DNA of 64,000 bases from Trichomonas vaginalis G3 (taxonomy: Eukaryota; Parabasalia; Trichomonadida; Trichomonadidae): positions 11,346,001-11,410,000 of the forward strand of contig NC_067205.1 in assembly GCF_026262505.1 (NCBI RefSeq). Reading direction: 5' to 3'. This document shows, piece after piece, positions 20,645-31,160 of this stretch. The first letter of the stretch is position 1. Each line of letters begins with the position of its first letter. A model generated the notes under the pieces. That model ran no database searches and had not been told where the DNA came from. It was given only the letters and a program-made list of their open reading frames with translations. The position numbers were made by a program, and so were the translations under genes.

Positions 20645-20700
20645 TTATACTAAACATCTTCAGGGCTAGAGGGCACGAAGTGCCTGGAGGCCCCACTACC
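20645..20700. repeat. Polinton A right terminal inverted repeat
   Basis: TTATACTAAACATCTTC through GGCCCCACTACC. The same sequence, with matched changes, ends Polinton B at 47,214-47,270 in the opposite relative orientation, which identifies it as the TIR. It contains a stem GGCAC/GTGCC with the loop GAA (20,672-20,684). Confidence 0.75.
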
Positions 20701-22013
20701 TTTTTTTTTTTTTTTTTTAGTGTGGAATATAAGGATAATATCATATTTAAAATAAGAATATACTAGTTTAGGTGGTATTAATTTTTTCGATAAATTTGAG
20801 AGTATGTACGTTTAGGGCATGAAAATTGTCAATTCGCTCAGCGAAAGCTGAGCTAGCTTCGTTCTCGAAAGAATAAGGAAGGAGTGAAGGAGAATGATAC
20901 AGAAGTTGACACATTCATATCATTTCAACAAATTTTGATCAAATTGAAATGCAATGAAATTCAATTCACTTCATATCCTTTAGTCAGTACATTGATATCC
21001 TTCTGCATCACAATGATAACTCGGGCATCAATAGTTCTACAACTAACTCAGAAAAAACAAGATTATTACTTCCTGCTTACAGTTTTTAAAAAGTTTCGAT
21101 GATAAAAATCACTCTACTCTCGTTTATCGACATATGGTGATAGTAGGTAAACATATTCTTATCGATATTAATAAAAATATTTGTACGAAAATCTTATCCA
21201 ATTAGAGAGTTATTCATAAAGTATATGATAATTATAATTACTTTATCTTTGTTTTATCTTTGAATAAACAATTTAATTTAAATTGCATAATATTTTTTGG
21301 TTGAAAGACAGGAAACTTAGTTGAGTTTGTATTATTTTTATCGTTTAATTCATCGTATCAGTGAGTGATCCAGATATTTAAGATATTTAGAAAAAAAATT
21401 ATTAATTTGATTAACAAATTTTAATCAAAATAGCAAAAATCTATTTGATAGCTGTAAACAAACAATAATTTTTATTTCAAGCAAAATCACTTATTTTCAT
21501 CTAAACGTATAAAATTGTCAATTTTATGAAAATAAATTGAAAATCTCATGAAATGTAAAGGAGAGTAATATTTTTCAATTTTCTTTTTTTCTTTGTCTCA
21601 AATATTTTCTGTTGGGAATTTTCTTGTTATCAAAAAATAATTTTAATATTTGTTTATTTCATTACATACAATAAAATTTTAAAAACTCTATTTCTTCTCA
21701 AGAAAATTTTTTCCTTCATATGAAGAAACATTTTGTTCTCCATTTGATACTGAGTCTAAATCTCGATTTTTGAATTTTCTTCTTTCCAAATTTCTTTTTT
21801 CCAAATTAGAAGTTTAATTCAAATTTTCAATAGTTTATATATTTTCCCAAACCGTCTCAGATTTTCTCACTTTTTAGGGATTTTCTCTCAAAATATACAA
21901 AAATAGTAATATCAATACATGTGTCTAATATACTTTAAAACCATCGTGACAAAATTCAAAAACGAAGAGTTCTTCTCTCCAAATTTTTTTCAAAATCAAA
22001 AAAATGAGAGAGG

Positions 22014-22094
22014 TTATCGATTTTGTAATTTAATCGTCGTCGTTATCGATTTTGTAATTTAATTGTTATCGTCTTTTTCTAAACGTGCATTTTT
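22014..22094 (+). repeat. Dispersed repeat, inverted copy at 48,328-48,409
   Basis: Holds two copies of TTATCGATTTTGTAATTTAA followed by CGTCTTTTTCTAAACGTGC. The reverse complement occurs at 48,328-48,409 with few differences; similarity stops sharply on both sides. Nature unknown, possibly a small transposon relic. Confidence 0.65.
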
Positions 22095-22500
22095 ACATTA
22101 AAAGCAATGCAACTCCAAAATTAATTGGTATTTAGACTTTAATTAGGTGCAGACAAACGAAATGCAGTCTAAATATTTTGGTGATATATGAATTACATAA
22201 ATTTAGGGAAATTGAAATTATATCTTTTTAAATTTTTAGGAAAACAGATTTATAGAATTGTTTAAGTCATCAAAATAATGCAGACTTAGGTCAAATTTTC
22301 CAAATTTAATCATTTGCAAGACTTTCAAGCGACTTCAAAATGTCGAAATATAAGTCCAAAAATAAAATTACGATTACAGTCTATCCTCAATTATTATCAC
22401 GCTAATTATTGAGTTACCCATGCGTTCGTATGTATGTAATACCTTTTAAAAAGGAGATGAGAGAGATAAACTACATTTACAATTTAAATCTGATGTATTT

Positions 22501-22810
22501 ACTTGTTACATTTACAAATGTAAATGTTTCTCGTAATGTTTTACATTTTGTAAGTAAACGAATAAAAATGACGCACTTTTTTTACAAAGTCAAATTATGC
22601 GATACAACTTTACTTGTTACATTTACAAATGTAAATGTTTCTCGTAATGTTTACATTTTGTAAGTAGAACGAATAAAAATGACGCACTTTTTTTACAAAG
22701 TCAAATTATGCGATTTTACTTGTTACATTTACAATGTAATGTTTCTCGTAATGTTTACATTTTGTAAGTACGAATAAAAATGACGCACTTTTTTTACAAA
22801 GTCAAATTAT
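22501..22810. repeat. Three-copy tandem repeat, about 105 bp
   Basis: Three copies beginning ACTTGTTACATTTACAA and ending GTCAAATTATGCGAT, at about 22,501, 22,612 and 22,718, each containing an internal pairing ACATTTACAAATGTAAATGT. Copies differ by small indels. Noncoding. Confidence 0.85.
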
Positions 22811-23761
22811 TGTTCGATTTCAGCTTGTAAACGATTAATTGTATAAAGCAATTGATATTAGCACGACATAACTGAATAATTCTAATATTGAAATCAAAAG
22901 CCCTTAAAATATCATGATATTTTAATTTCATAACAAATCTAGGAGACTATTTGATGAAAACATATCCGATGTGGTTTTGTTGTATTATATAACTTGTTAT
23001 TGACTTCTTAGCTTTCCAAATTTTTTTCGATAATGAGAAAACGAATGAAAAATCAACATTTGGTCCATTTAAAATTTGATTTGTTTACATTTTTTTTACT
23101 TTTTGAATTTCAATTTATATTTTCCTCAAGAAATACTTTAGATTTTAAGAAACTAAATCATATAATCTACTAAGAAAATATATTAAATCCTATAATACTC
23201 AAAGTTTTGTGATAAATCCGATCTTTTTTATTTTACTTTTATTATGTTTTTGCAAACTTAAGGTCCTCACTAGGTAAAACATAATACTCTTTGAAGTTAA
23301 GTATTTTCACAAAGAGAGGACCAACAATATCAAAAGATTGAATAAAGATTTGTATTATTTTATTTATTTTTAAGAACATGTTTAAGAACCCTCATTATCT
23401 CCACGAATATTGCATATTTTTCTATTCTAAGACCACCAAAATTACGTTTTAATATAGAAAATAACATATTTATGTGATGCTAAAGTCGAAGTCCTTAAAA
23501 AATTAGTGTTAAACATCCATTTATTACAAAATTGAAGAAATATGTGTAAAATATAACACATAATTTAGTTATTTGACTCAATTATTAGTTATGCAATATC
23601 AGTTGTGTTTATATCTGCGTTATATCACGAGATGCATTGAATTGTCATAATTAGATCACCGTAAATCTTATCAATTTTTGATACACTTCCGGTGAAAAAT
23701 TTAGCCTTGACAATAGGATGAAATATATTGTAAAAAAATAAATTTTAGATTTTGAAGTTTA

Positions 23762-23766
23762 TCATT
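23762..23766 (+). promoter_or_regulatory. Trichomonas-type initiator (TCATT)
   Basis: TCATT with its A at 23,764, ten bases before the ATG at 23,774. It fits the TCA+1Y(T/A) initiator that most T. vaginalis genes use, at the normal short distance. Confidence 0.6.
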
Positions 23767-23773
23767 TCGAATA

Positions 23774-24934
23774 ATGAAATATAAACAATACAAATTTTCT
23801 GTCGTTTCGAGATTCATAAATGATCGGAATCTTCCAGCTCCGACTGAAATAGAACTTTCGGAAGCTAATTTTCAAGACGAATCTTCTTTATTAAGATTTA
23901 TTTTGGATATCCCTAAGGATTTAAGCTTTTCCATTGACTCATATTCAATGAATCTTTTGATACATTTCATTATCGAGCAATCTACACAAAATGAAACAAT
24001 ATTAAAATTCACAATTCAAAATATCACTTCTTCGAATATCTTTCAAATAGATTTGATACTACTGGAAAATTTATTCGAATATTTATCGCATTATATTAAC
24101 CAGATTTTTTTCATTTTTTCATTAAAATTAATTCATTTTAAAGCTTTAGATAACATACAATACCTTTATTTATCAACATTTTCCGATCAATATGATGAGA
24201 TATTACGTTTCATAAGCAGCAGTGACAATTCTCTCTATATCATCGATACATTTATTGCTTTGATTAAAAACAATATTCTTGACGTTGAATTCTTCCAAAA
24301 CGCAGTTTTACTCAAGAAAGAAATTTTTTCTAGTATTATTGAGTACGAAAATCAATATTCAACTTATGCAATTGCAAATTTCTTTACAAAATTATTAAAA
24401 TATTACCCAGGATATGCAACTGCTCTTCCATGTTCGGATATACTAATATCAAATTATTTCAACTTTTTTAATGACGTGAATTCAATTATAAATAACGAAG
24501 ATTTTGTTTATCTTCTCAAATTTATAGTTTTATTTTATAAAGCAGTCGATATAACATCTGAGATGGCTTTAGAATTCATAAAAACACTTGAAATTCTGCG
24601 AAGTCTTTCTCCTCACTATTCATTTACAGAGTATGTAGTTCAGGGGTATTATTGTGTACTTCCTCTTATACCCATGCAAATTTCATCTACCGATTTTTTA
24701 AATTCACATGAATTTTTAATTAATTATGCAATTGAGAATTCAAATCTTCACAAATATTTGAAATTATATTCCAGATGTTTCCGCAGATTTGATAGCGATG
24801 AAATATTCAAAAATGTTTTTCATATCTTAAACCTTGTAGAAGTTACAACAGAATATTTATCAGAAAATCAGGATCTTTCTGAGAAACAGATCTTTATTTG
24901 CAACGATATCCTAACGAGGGTTAATTTAATTTAA
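23774..24934 (+). CDS. Host protein of 386 residues, unrecognised
   Basis: An uninterrupted 386-codon frame with a proper initiator, so it is probably an expressed host gene. The protein is rich in Phe, Ile, Leu, Asn and Ser and appears almost wholly helical, with many short helices such as SLLRFILDIPKDLSF and ALEFIKTLEILRSL. No signal peptide, no catalytic motif and no ankyrin unit that I can recognise. Such leucine/isoleucine-rich helical proteins are common in trichomonad gene families, sometimes as N-terminal parts of ankyrin proteins, but I cannot assign it. The stop overlaps the stop of the gene on the other strand by four bases. Confidence 0.75.
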   Translation: MKYKQYKFSVVSRFINDRNLPAPTEIELSEANFQDESSLLRFILDIPKDLSFSIDSYSMNLLIHFIIEQSTQNETILKFTIQNITSSNIFQIDLILLENLFEYLSHYINQIFFIFSLKLIHFKALDNIQYLYLSTFSDQYDEILRFISSSDNSLYIIDTFIALIKNNILDVEFFQNAVLLKKEIFSSIIEYENQYSTYAIANFFTKLLKYYPGYATALPCSDILISNYFNFFNDVNSIINNEDFVYLLKFIVLFYKAVDITSEMALEFIKTLEILRSLSPHYSFTEYVVQGYYCVLPLIPMQISSTDFLNSHEFLINYAIENSNLHKYLKLYSRCFRRFDSDEIFKNVFHILNLVEVTTEYLSENQDLSEKQIFICNDILTRVNLI

Positions 24935-25287
24935 TTTTTATTTTTTATTTCAAGTTTGAGTAAACTTTCAAGATAATCTATATAAGCCTTTTGATGTTCT
25001 TCATCTAGATTCTTGTTTAATATGTGATGAATTTGATTTTTTTTTGAAAATTCAAGATAAAATTCTTTTTTATCTTGATCAACAACATGAACAATTCGAG
25101 TACAGCGTAACATTTCATCAATATTTTCTGTTTTCTTCGTTTCTAGATATTTTTCAAATATTTCTTGCGGAATCTCATTTTGATATACCCATTTATTTTT
25201 TTCCGGATGCTGATCTTTGTACTTAACGAAATATTGCTTGACTATTCGCTCAGAAACAACATATTCGATCTCTTTTCTCTTTCTCAT
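24931..25287 (-). CDS. Small chromodomain protein, possibly HP1-like
   Basis: 118 residues. Residues 5-50 (EIEYVVSERIVKQYFVKYKD ... NKWVYQNEIP) follow the chromodomain plan: a Tyr-Val-Val start strand, a YFVKYKD middle (usual YLVKWKG) and an aromatic near NKWVY (usual ENTWEP), ending in a helix. The second half, RIVHVVDQDKKEFYLEF then a helix HQKAYIDYLESLL, has the outline of a chromo-shadow domain. Together this resembles a compact HP1-type reader of methylated histone H3, acting on chromatin; the shadow part is less sure. It overlaps the neighbouring gene tail-to-tail by four bases. Confidence 0.65.
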   Translation of the reverse strand: MRKRKEIEYVVSERIVKQYFVKYKDQHPEKNKWVYQNEIPQEIFEKYLETKKTENIDEMLRCTRIVHVVDQDKKEFYLEFSKKNQIHHILNKNLDEEHQKAYIDYLESLLKLEIKNKN

Positions 25288-25295
25288 TGAATATT

Positions 25296-25300
25296 TGTGA
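25296..25300 (-). promoter_or_regulatory. Trichomonas-type initiator (TCACA)
   Basis: On the minus strand TCACA with its A at 25,298, eleven bases before the ATG of the chromodomain gene. Matches TCA+1Y(T/A). Confidence 0.55.
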
Positions 25301-25511
25301 CACTTTTGAATTCAATCAAATCAAAAATATTTGAAATTGCTAGAATTTTTTTCTTTCTCATGAATATTTGAAATGACTCAAAAGGAAAACTCGTTCGATT
25401 CAATTCAATTTTGAATCAGAATTTTTTAAGGACCAATAAATCAAATTATGTTAAGAAAATCTTTTTTTAACTCAGAGTATCAAAAGTACGTTAAACCTTC
25501 AATTTTATCTC

Positions 25512-26773
25512 ATGTCGGAAAGCGAACCGACAATAGTGGAAGAGAATCAAACTATATCAGTATCCATCCAAGCTATTGTTGATGAAGAAAAAGGAGATGG
25601 AGCTGATATGCTGGATTTAATTCAAAATGAATTGAATTCCCGTAAAAAATTGAAATATAGAATGGAAATACCTGAAAATCCCCAATTCCAATTCTCAAGG
25701 AAAGATATAGCAAATTAAAATTTACAGATCCTACAGAAGCTGCTATATTTATTGCAAAAGATTCATATAATTCTTTTTATCCATTAAATTTTGAGCAAGG
25801 AAAAAAGTTTCGTTGTCCTAACTGCCAATTTTGCATGGAGCTTGTAAAGACTCATGAAAATGGTCAACTTTTCTTCATTCCAGTAATTAAACACGAGCAT
25901 AGAGCAAAGCAATGCAAGCCGAGTAACAATATACCAAAAATTCTTAAGTTGCAAGCAGGAAAAAAAGTCTATGAATTAGCAAATTCTGATAATGTTCCTC
26001 AATGCAAAGAAATTTTTGCAAAATTGAATATTCCCAATGCAACTTATACGATGTTCCATAATATAGTAAATAAACTTAAAGGAACCACAAAAGGGGATAG
26101 AATTCAATCTTACAATTATTTCTCAACAATTTTTTCAATCATAAACAAAATCGAACAAGGATTCTGCGAAATGATTTTAGTTAAAGAAGTTAACAATGAA
26201 ATTGAATTGCATATATGAAATGAAAATTCAAAAGACTTTCAAATTTATTCATTTATTGTAATTCCTCCAATACCTCATTTTTACATGCAAACACAAGCTT
26301 TTTGCGGAATAATTCAAATTGATGGAACGTTTTTATTTTGTATTAAAAAAGGAAACTTACTCATTATTGGTACACCTGCACCAAATAATAGACTTATCCC
26401 TATTGCATTTGCATGGTCTGTTAGTGAAAATACGATAACAATTAAGGATATGCTCACTAAATTGAAATCTTTTATTCCACCAAGCAGATTCAAGAATATT
26501 TATTCCGATCAAGGTCCGGCAATTATAGCTGCTGTTAGAGAATCAGGCTTTTCTTGCGATCATAAATTTTGCTTACGTCATTTTGCAACAAAAAGGGAAT
26601 ACATTAATGTCTATTCCGAAATTGTTGAAGTCGCTTACGCAGACCATCATCAAAAACGAATTGACTTGATTAAAAAGTTAGAAACTCGTTTACAAGAGGA
26701 ATATCCAAACCGCGAAAATAATCAGGATCTCTTTAAGTACTTAGATAGTATTAACCCATTTGAAGAGATATAA
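25512..26773 (+). pseudogene. MULE (Mutator-like) transposase, decayed
   Basis: A Mutator-like transposase relic of about 420 codons. The first part holds a Cys-containing CPNCQFCMEL zinc-type motif (FLYWCH/WRKY-like region of MULEs). The catalytic part shows IIQIDGTFLF (first Asp), IYSDQGPAIIAAV (second Asp) and CLRHF, as in the MULE transposase domain. Two breaks: a frame change near 25,715 and an in-frame TGA at 26,216. The end is short for the family, so the third acidic residue region seems lost. The start at 25,512 has no clear initiator. Mutator-like families are known in T. vaginalis. Confidence 0.8.
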
Positions 26774-26775
26774 AA

Positions 26776-26905
26776 ATTGCTCACATTTGCTCACATTTTG
26801 GCACTTTTTTGTACGTTTGTCAAAAAATTGTGAGGAAGATCTCACAAAAATAGTCAAAACGTGAGCAAATTTTGAGAAGTGCTCACATTTTGACATACGA
26901 TTATT
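26776..26905. repeat. Cluster of GTGAGC/GCTCAC inverted repeats after the MULE relic
   Basis: GCTCACATTT occurs three times, with AACGTGAGCAAATTTTGA in reverse between, and an inner stem TTGTGAG/CTCACAA. It may be the remains of the MULE terminal or subterminal repeats, but no partner end was seen upstream. Confidence 0.5.
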
Positions 26906-27586
26906 TTCATACGTTTTTTTGATGAATTCTAATAAAACTTCATTACCACTTTCAGAACGAAGCGTAACTTTTCAGCACGTAACGCTCTATCATGTGTAGT
27001 GACATATTATTCAAAAAAACTCAGATTGCTTATCTTATAATAACAATTTCATTAGAAAAAATGCACGATTTCACGCTAAAACTTTGAAGCAATTCTTAAA
27101 TTCGGATAAAAAATCGATATGTATTACACTTTAAACTTCAAAAAATGGTTCAAAATTTAGACTTAGTTTATCTTAACAATATAGCAGATTTTAAGCCGAA
27201 CAAGTAGGAGTAATAGAAATAGCTCTTGAAAATAATTACAATTAGTAATATGTAAGTCAAAGTTCGAGTATTCTAATAAATAAACGTTCCGGATTTTCTT
27301 TACTACAAGAATCAATACTTAATATATAGAAGCAACAGTAAAAACTTATTAGAGATTCAAAAAGAAAGTTGACTAAAGAGAATCTTTTTATATAAGTAAT
27401 TTTATTTTTTTGAAATACGAGATCGAATAAACATGTATTTTATTTTATTACTATAATAATACGTTTTTACATAGTAAGAAAGTTTAGAGACTGAAATGAA
27501 ATTAAAAATTGAGAAAAAAATAAAGCTTTTCTATAAAAATTCATATTAATATATAGTATAATGATATTACAATTTATTGATAGTTG
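26906..27586. other. AT-rich intergenic stretch
   Basis: No gene, no long repeat and no recognisable element seen. Confidence 0.5.
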
Positions 27587-27596
27587 TGTTAGAAAA

Positions 27597-29175
27597 AAGG
27601 TACATTCACTATTTTTGACAAAATTTTAAATTTTCATGGGGTTGTAAATCTTATAATAACTAGATGAATAAGGAATAAATCCCAGTATGATGTGCATCAT
27701 TATATTAAACACTATATGTAAGGCTGGTGATTCTATTAACACTTATGAAGATCTATAGTATTTGAGCAGATAAATTTGATAATTTCCAAAACTCTTATAT
27801 TTCAAAATTAAAGTGTGCGAATGCATTTAAATGAGAGCAAAAAGAGATTGATGCTGTTAAAACTAGGTGTTAATTTGCAATTATTTCGCATCACAAGAAC
27901 TACCCAGTAAATTCGGCTATCTTTCTTTGCAATTATTCTCCATTATACATATAATATAATGGTTAGGGTTTGAAGAAAAGTTACTAGAGAATTATTGACT
28001 TTTGAAATAATGCAGAATTTTACTTGAAGAAATCATTAATTTATGAGTTCCAAATTGCTAAGCATGACGAAGGATCATTAAATTTGCTACAATTAAATAC
28101 ACTTATTGCAGAATTAAGATTTTTGAAATTAAAAGTTTGAAATATTGCCTTTTTGAATAAAAATTTAAATTTTATTATATAATCATGATAATATCTTATA
28201 GAAATTAAAAGAAAATATTTTAAACCATTCAAATATTTTGAATGTCTTATCAATTTAAAATATTAAAAGATAGCTTGATTTTATCATCATTAGTTGTTAT
28301 CAAAGTTTTCTTCTTTTGATGAACAACAGTAAATGATTTGTTAATTACTTGTCTTCCTTTTTCGCAGCAAAATCGAAAGTTATGATGATAATCTTGCTCT
28401 CAATTTTGAAACTCTCTGATTTACAAGTAAGCATTCCTTTGGAAAAGCAGTCCTATTCTGTTTTCAAGATATTTTAAAGCCTCAATTTCATACAATGCGC
28501 AGATCTATTCGAAATTGCAAGAACTCTCAAGAAAAATGCAGCAGCAAAGAAGATTCCATAGTTTCTAGCATCAAAAATTTACAACCTTAATACAACAGTT
28601 AAAGAGAAGCTCGAAAAGAAAATATTTAACCATAAAGCTGGAAACCATTCGATATCTACTATTGGATCTAATAAAAAGTTAATTATAACATATTTAACAT
28701 GCTATTTGTTGACTTTGTTCCATTATATTACCATATATACATTTTTGAAATCTAAAATATTTTTACAATTTTAACCATGTGTTGTTGAAACCATATATCA
28801 ATCTTAGCTAAAGTATAGTTTATGAGTCTGTCACCATCTAACGTATGAATTTTCAAAAATGTCAAATATGTTCATTTTTTCTGTAGATTCAGCCATAATT
28901 TCACGTTGTTATACTATTCAACTATTATTTAATATTTTTATCGATTTAAATATATGATGAGATGCTTAGTTCTCCTGGAAATCGATTTTTAATCGCAATT
29001 TTAACTTTCCAAAAAAAATTCAAAAATAAAAATCCCTCTCAATTTTCTAAGTTTTATAACTCGCCAAATCTCTAGCCAAATTTTTTTGGCCCGTATAAAT
29101 ATTGTTTGGCACTATATAGGATGCTATTTATCATTTTCATCCCATTTTACTGTTATCGCCTAGTGAATGTACCTT
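27597..29175. mobile_element. Non-autonomous DNA transposon with 15-bp TIRs and 10-bp duplication
   Basis: The ends are AAGGTACATTCACTA and its exact inverse (27,597-27,611; 29,161-29,175). Both sides carry TGTTAGAAAA (27,587-27,596 and 29,176-29,185), a 10-bp target duplication. The interior of 1.55 kb is AT-rich with no coding frame. A duplication of 9-11 bp is typical of Mutator-like elements, so a MULE-driven non-autonomous family is likely. The intact duplication points to a fairly recent insertion. Confidence 0.85.
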
Positions 29176-29262
29176 TGTTAGAAAAAATATACAACTAAAA
29201 TGTCAGTTTTAAAAAATTTAAAAATTATATTAAAACAATAGTCATTGAGGATGGTTAATTGC

Positions 29263-29453
29263 AAAAACTCAAGAAACTATCATTATCTCTCTTTGCTTAA
29301 CACATCTACAACTGGAAACATCATTCCAAATGAAGTTCCTCAGTCTCGTCAAAATTTCTCTCTCATCTACAACAAGCTTAACTCAAAACTCAAGAAACTA
29401 TCATTATCTCTCTTTGCTTAACACATCTACAACTGGAAACATCATTCCAAATG
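29263..29453. repeat. 70-bp direct repeat pair
   Basis: AACTCAAGAAACTATCATTA to CATTCCAAATG occurs at 29,263-29,332 and 29,384-29,453, almost perfect, separated by 51 bases. Noncoding duplication beside the second mariner. Confidence 0.85.
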
Positions 29454-29520
29454 TTGCATTCAAGAATCCTATTATTATTCTTTCTTTCAATCTTTTATAT
29501 TTACTCTTTAAATTCTAATA

Positions 29521-30824
29521 TAGGGTGTCCAAAGGTGTGTTTAGCACAAACCTGAATACTGCGAATAGAAATAAACAAGATACATATATATAAAGTTTAT
29601 TTAAATATAATCACCATTGGATTCAATCACGCGTTCGCAGCGATCGATCCAGGCTTGAAAGACACGCTTTAAATCATCATGAGAAAATTGCTCAAATTGC
29701 TCTCTTACAAAATTTTCAAGATCATCTGGACTCGCGAATTCGCGTCCTTCAGCTCTCTTTTTTAGCGTGCCGAATAAAATAAAAGTCAGAGGGTGCAATA
29801 TCAGGTGAATAAATTGGGTTTGGAACAACTTTGACATTGTTTTCCACCAAGTAATTCAGTACCTTATGACTTTTGTGAACTCTTGAATTATCAAAATGAA
29901 TTGCAAACTTTTGTTTTTGTTGTTTGGATTTCTCAAACTCATCAGAATTGATAATTTGAGTAAGAACATTGTCAATTAGATACTGAGCATTCATCATATT
30001 AGGTTTTTGAAGAATATCAATTGCGATGATGCCATTCACGCCCCAAAAAACCGACAACATCATCATTGGTGTGTCAATTTTTTTCTTCGGGAATGTTTGC
30101 GGATTTTCATCCTTCGGGATCCACATGATTTTGGCTTCTGTTGCATATTGAAACCAAGACTCGTCCCCTGTTACTAAAAAGCGAAACTTCTTGGATTGAT
30201 ACGCACGCAATATAGAGAGGAGCTCTTTCGAAGATTGGACTCTAGATTTTTTTTGAACTGAATTAAGGTTGTGCGGAACCCAACGTGTATACGCTAGTTT
30301 GTAGTTCAAATAATTGTGCAGATAATAACTGACTGTTGTACGTGGTATCTTTGTCATCTCCTCTATCCTTCTGAGTGATGCTCTTGGGTCTTCATCTAGC
30401 GCTTGACGAATTGCTTTGATTTTTCTTTGATCCGGCGATTTTTTGTCAATTTTTATGATGGGCGCCTTTTTTTTCATGAAGTGATACATCCTAACATGAT
30501 ACGTTACAGTGGAATAGCTAGGAGCATCCATACCGAAGCATTTTACCAATGTCTCGTAGATTTTTTTACAGTCTTTGCATTTTTTTGCAAGAACGAGGAT
30601 GTTTTCTTTATGATTCATTAAAAAAATGAAAAAATCCCGCCAAAATTTCCCGCGAAACCGCCTCTTGTCTCAAAATTTATTTTATATCCCGGCATGGCGC
30701 CAAAATACAACATACTCATCATATACATATATTCATATTTTTTATTATATATTTATAATCAGCATATATCTCCTTTAATAGTCTCATATAGAGCGCTGTG
30801 CTAAACGCACCTTTGGACACCCTA
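29521..30824 (-). mobile_element. Tvmar1-type mariner transposon, copy 2
   Basis: 1304 bp with the same TIRs as copy 1 and TA on each side (29,519-29,520 and 30,825-30,826). Its left neighbour is host DNA and its right neighbour is Polinton B, starting in the middle of a Polinton gene. The element therefore marks the boundary of Polinton B. Confidence 0.95.
29601..30618 (-). pseudogene. Mariner transposase, one frameshift
   Basis: The frame starts MNHKENILVLAKKCKDCKK and keeps both N-terminal helix-turn-helix motifs and the first two catalytic Asp regions (VTGDESWF, IHFDNSRVHKS). One extra T in a T run near 29,778, compared with copy 1, shifts the frame just before the last conserved FGTLKKRAEGR part. 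It lacks the two stops of copy 1. It is therefore close to whole but not functional as read. Confidence 0.95.
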
Positions 30825-30826
30825 TA

Positions 30827-31124
30827 GCTCATCTATTCTGTTTTCTATTTCATCTTCAAGAACAGCGCATGTGTCTTCTTTGCATTCTAAGAACTTTTGT
30901 TGGACTTCATCTTTCCAATCGGCGTCATCTCTGTCAACAAGTCTGTCATTGACAAATTTTAAGACTGCTCTTTGTAATGTTTTATGGTTCTTGTCATATT
31001 CCCAGAAACAGAACTTTAGAACAAATTCACCCTTCTTGTTTACACTATGTAAGATTTTATGGTCGACAGATGTTTTGCTGTCGAAAAGCTTGTCTCGAAT
31101 ATAGATAGCGAAATCGCTAGACAT
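30827..31124 (-). pseudogene. Conserved Polinton protein, part (homologue of 9,649-10,100)
   Basis: About 99 residues beginning MSSDFAIYIRDKLFDSK, closely matching the Polinton A protein divergent from its ATPase. The mariner edge ends the reading. Function unknown. Fossil: partial. Confidence 0.65.
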
Positions 31125-31160
31125 TTTCTAAAAGATAAAAATTTTAATTTTTCTAAAAAT

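Larger units (their letters stand above)
1..20700 (+). mobile_element. Polinton (Maverick) A, broken, left end outside window
   Basis: A large virus-like DNA element of the Polinton/Maverick family, abundant in Trichomonas. Seen here, left to right: fibre, integrase, small virion-type genes, part of a protein-primed DNA polymerase B, a repeat-rich stretch with KilA-N-type genes, packaging ATPase, superfamily 3 helicase, penton, major capsid protein and internal structural proteins, then the right TIR. The left TIR lies outside the window. The element is clearly broken, with well over ten interruptions across its genes. Shared genes are nearly identical to those of Polinton B, so it is probably young. 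A mariner has inserted in it. Confidence 0.9.
20701..23761. other. AT-rich host intergenic region
   Basis: Opens with an 18-T run directly after the Polinton end. A stem-loop with stem GCTCAGC/GCTGAGC and loop GAAA lies at 20,836-20,853. Tandem repeats (22,501-22,810) and a repeat shared with 48,328-48,409 are listed separately. A short inverted pair GGTCCTC/GAGGACC lies near 23,262-23,323. No convincing gene in either strand. Confidence 0.6.

Noticed and set aside
20701-20718. T run next to the Polinton A end taken as a retroposon poly(A) tail
   Set aside because: It directly follows the TIR and there is no retroposon-like sequence or duplication beside it; probably a simple homopolymer or assembly effect.
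28041-28253. 70-codon minus-strand frame within the non-autonomous element
   Set aside because: No similarity, no initiator, AT-driven composition (Phe, Lys, Ile, Asn).
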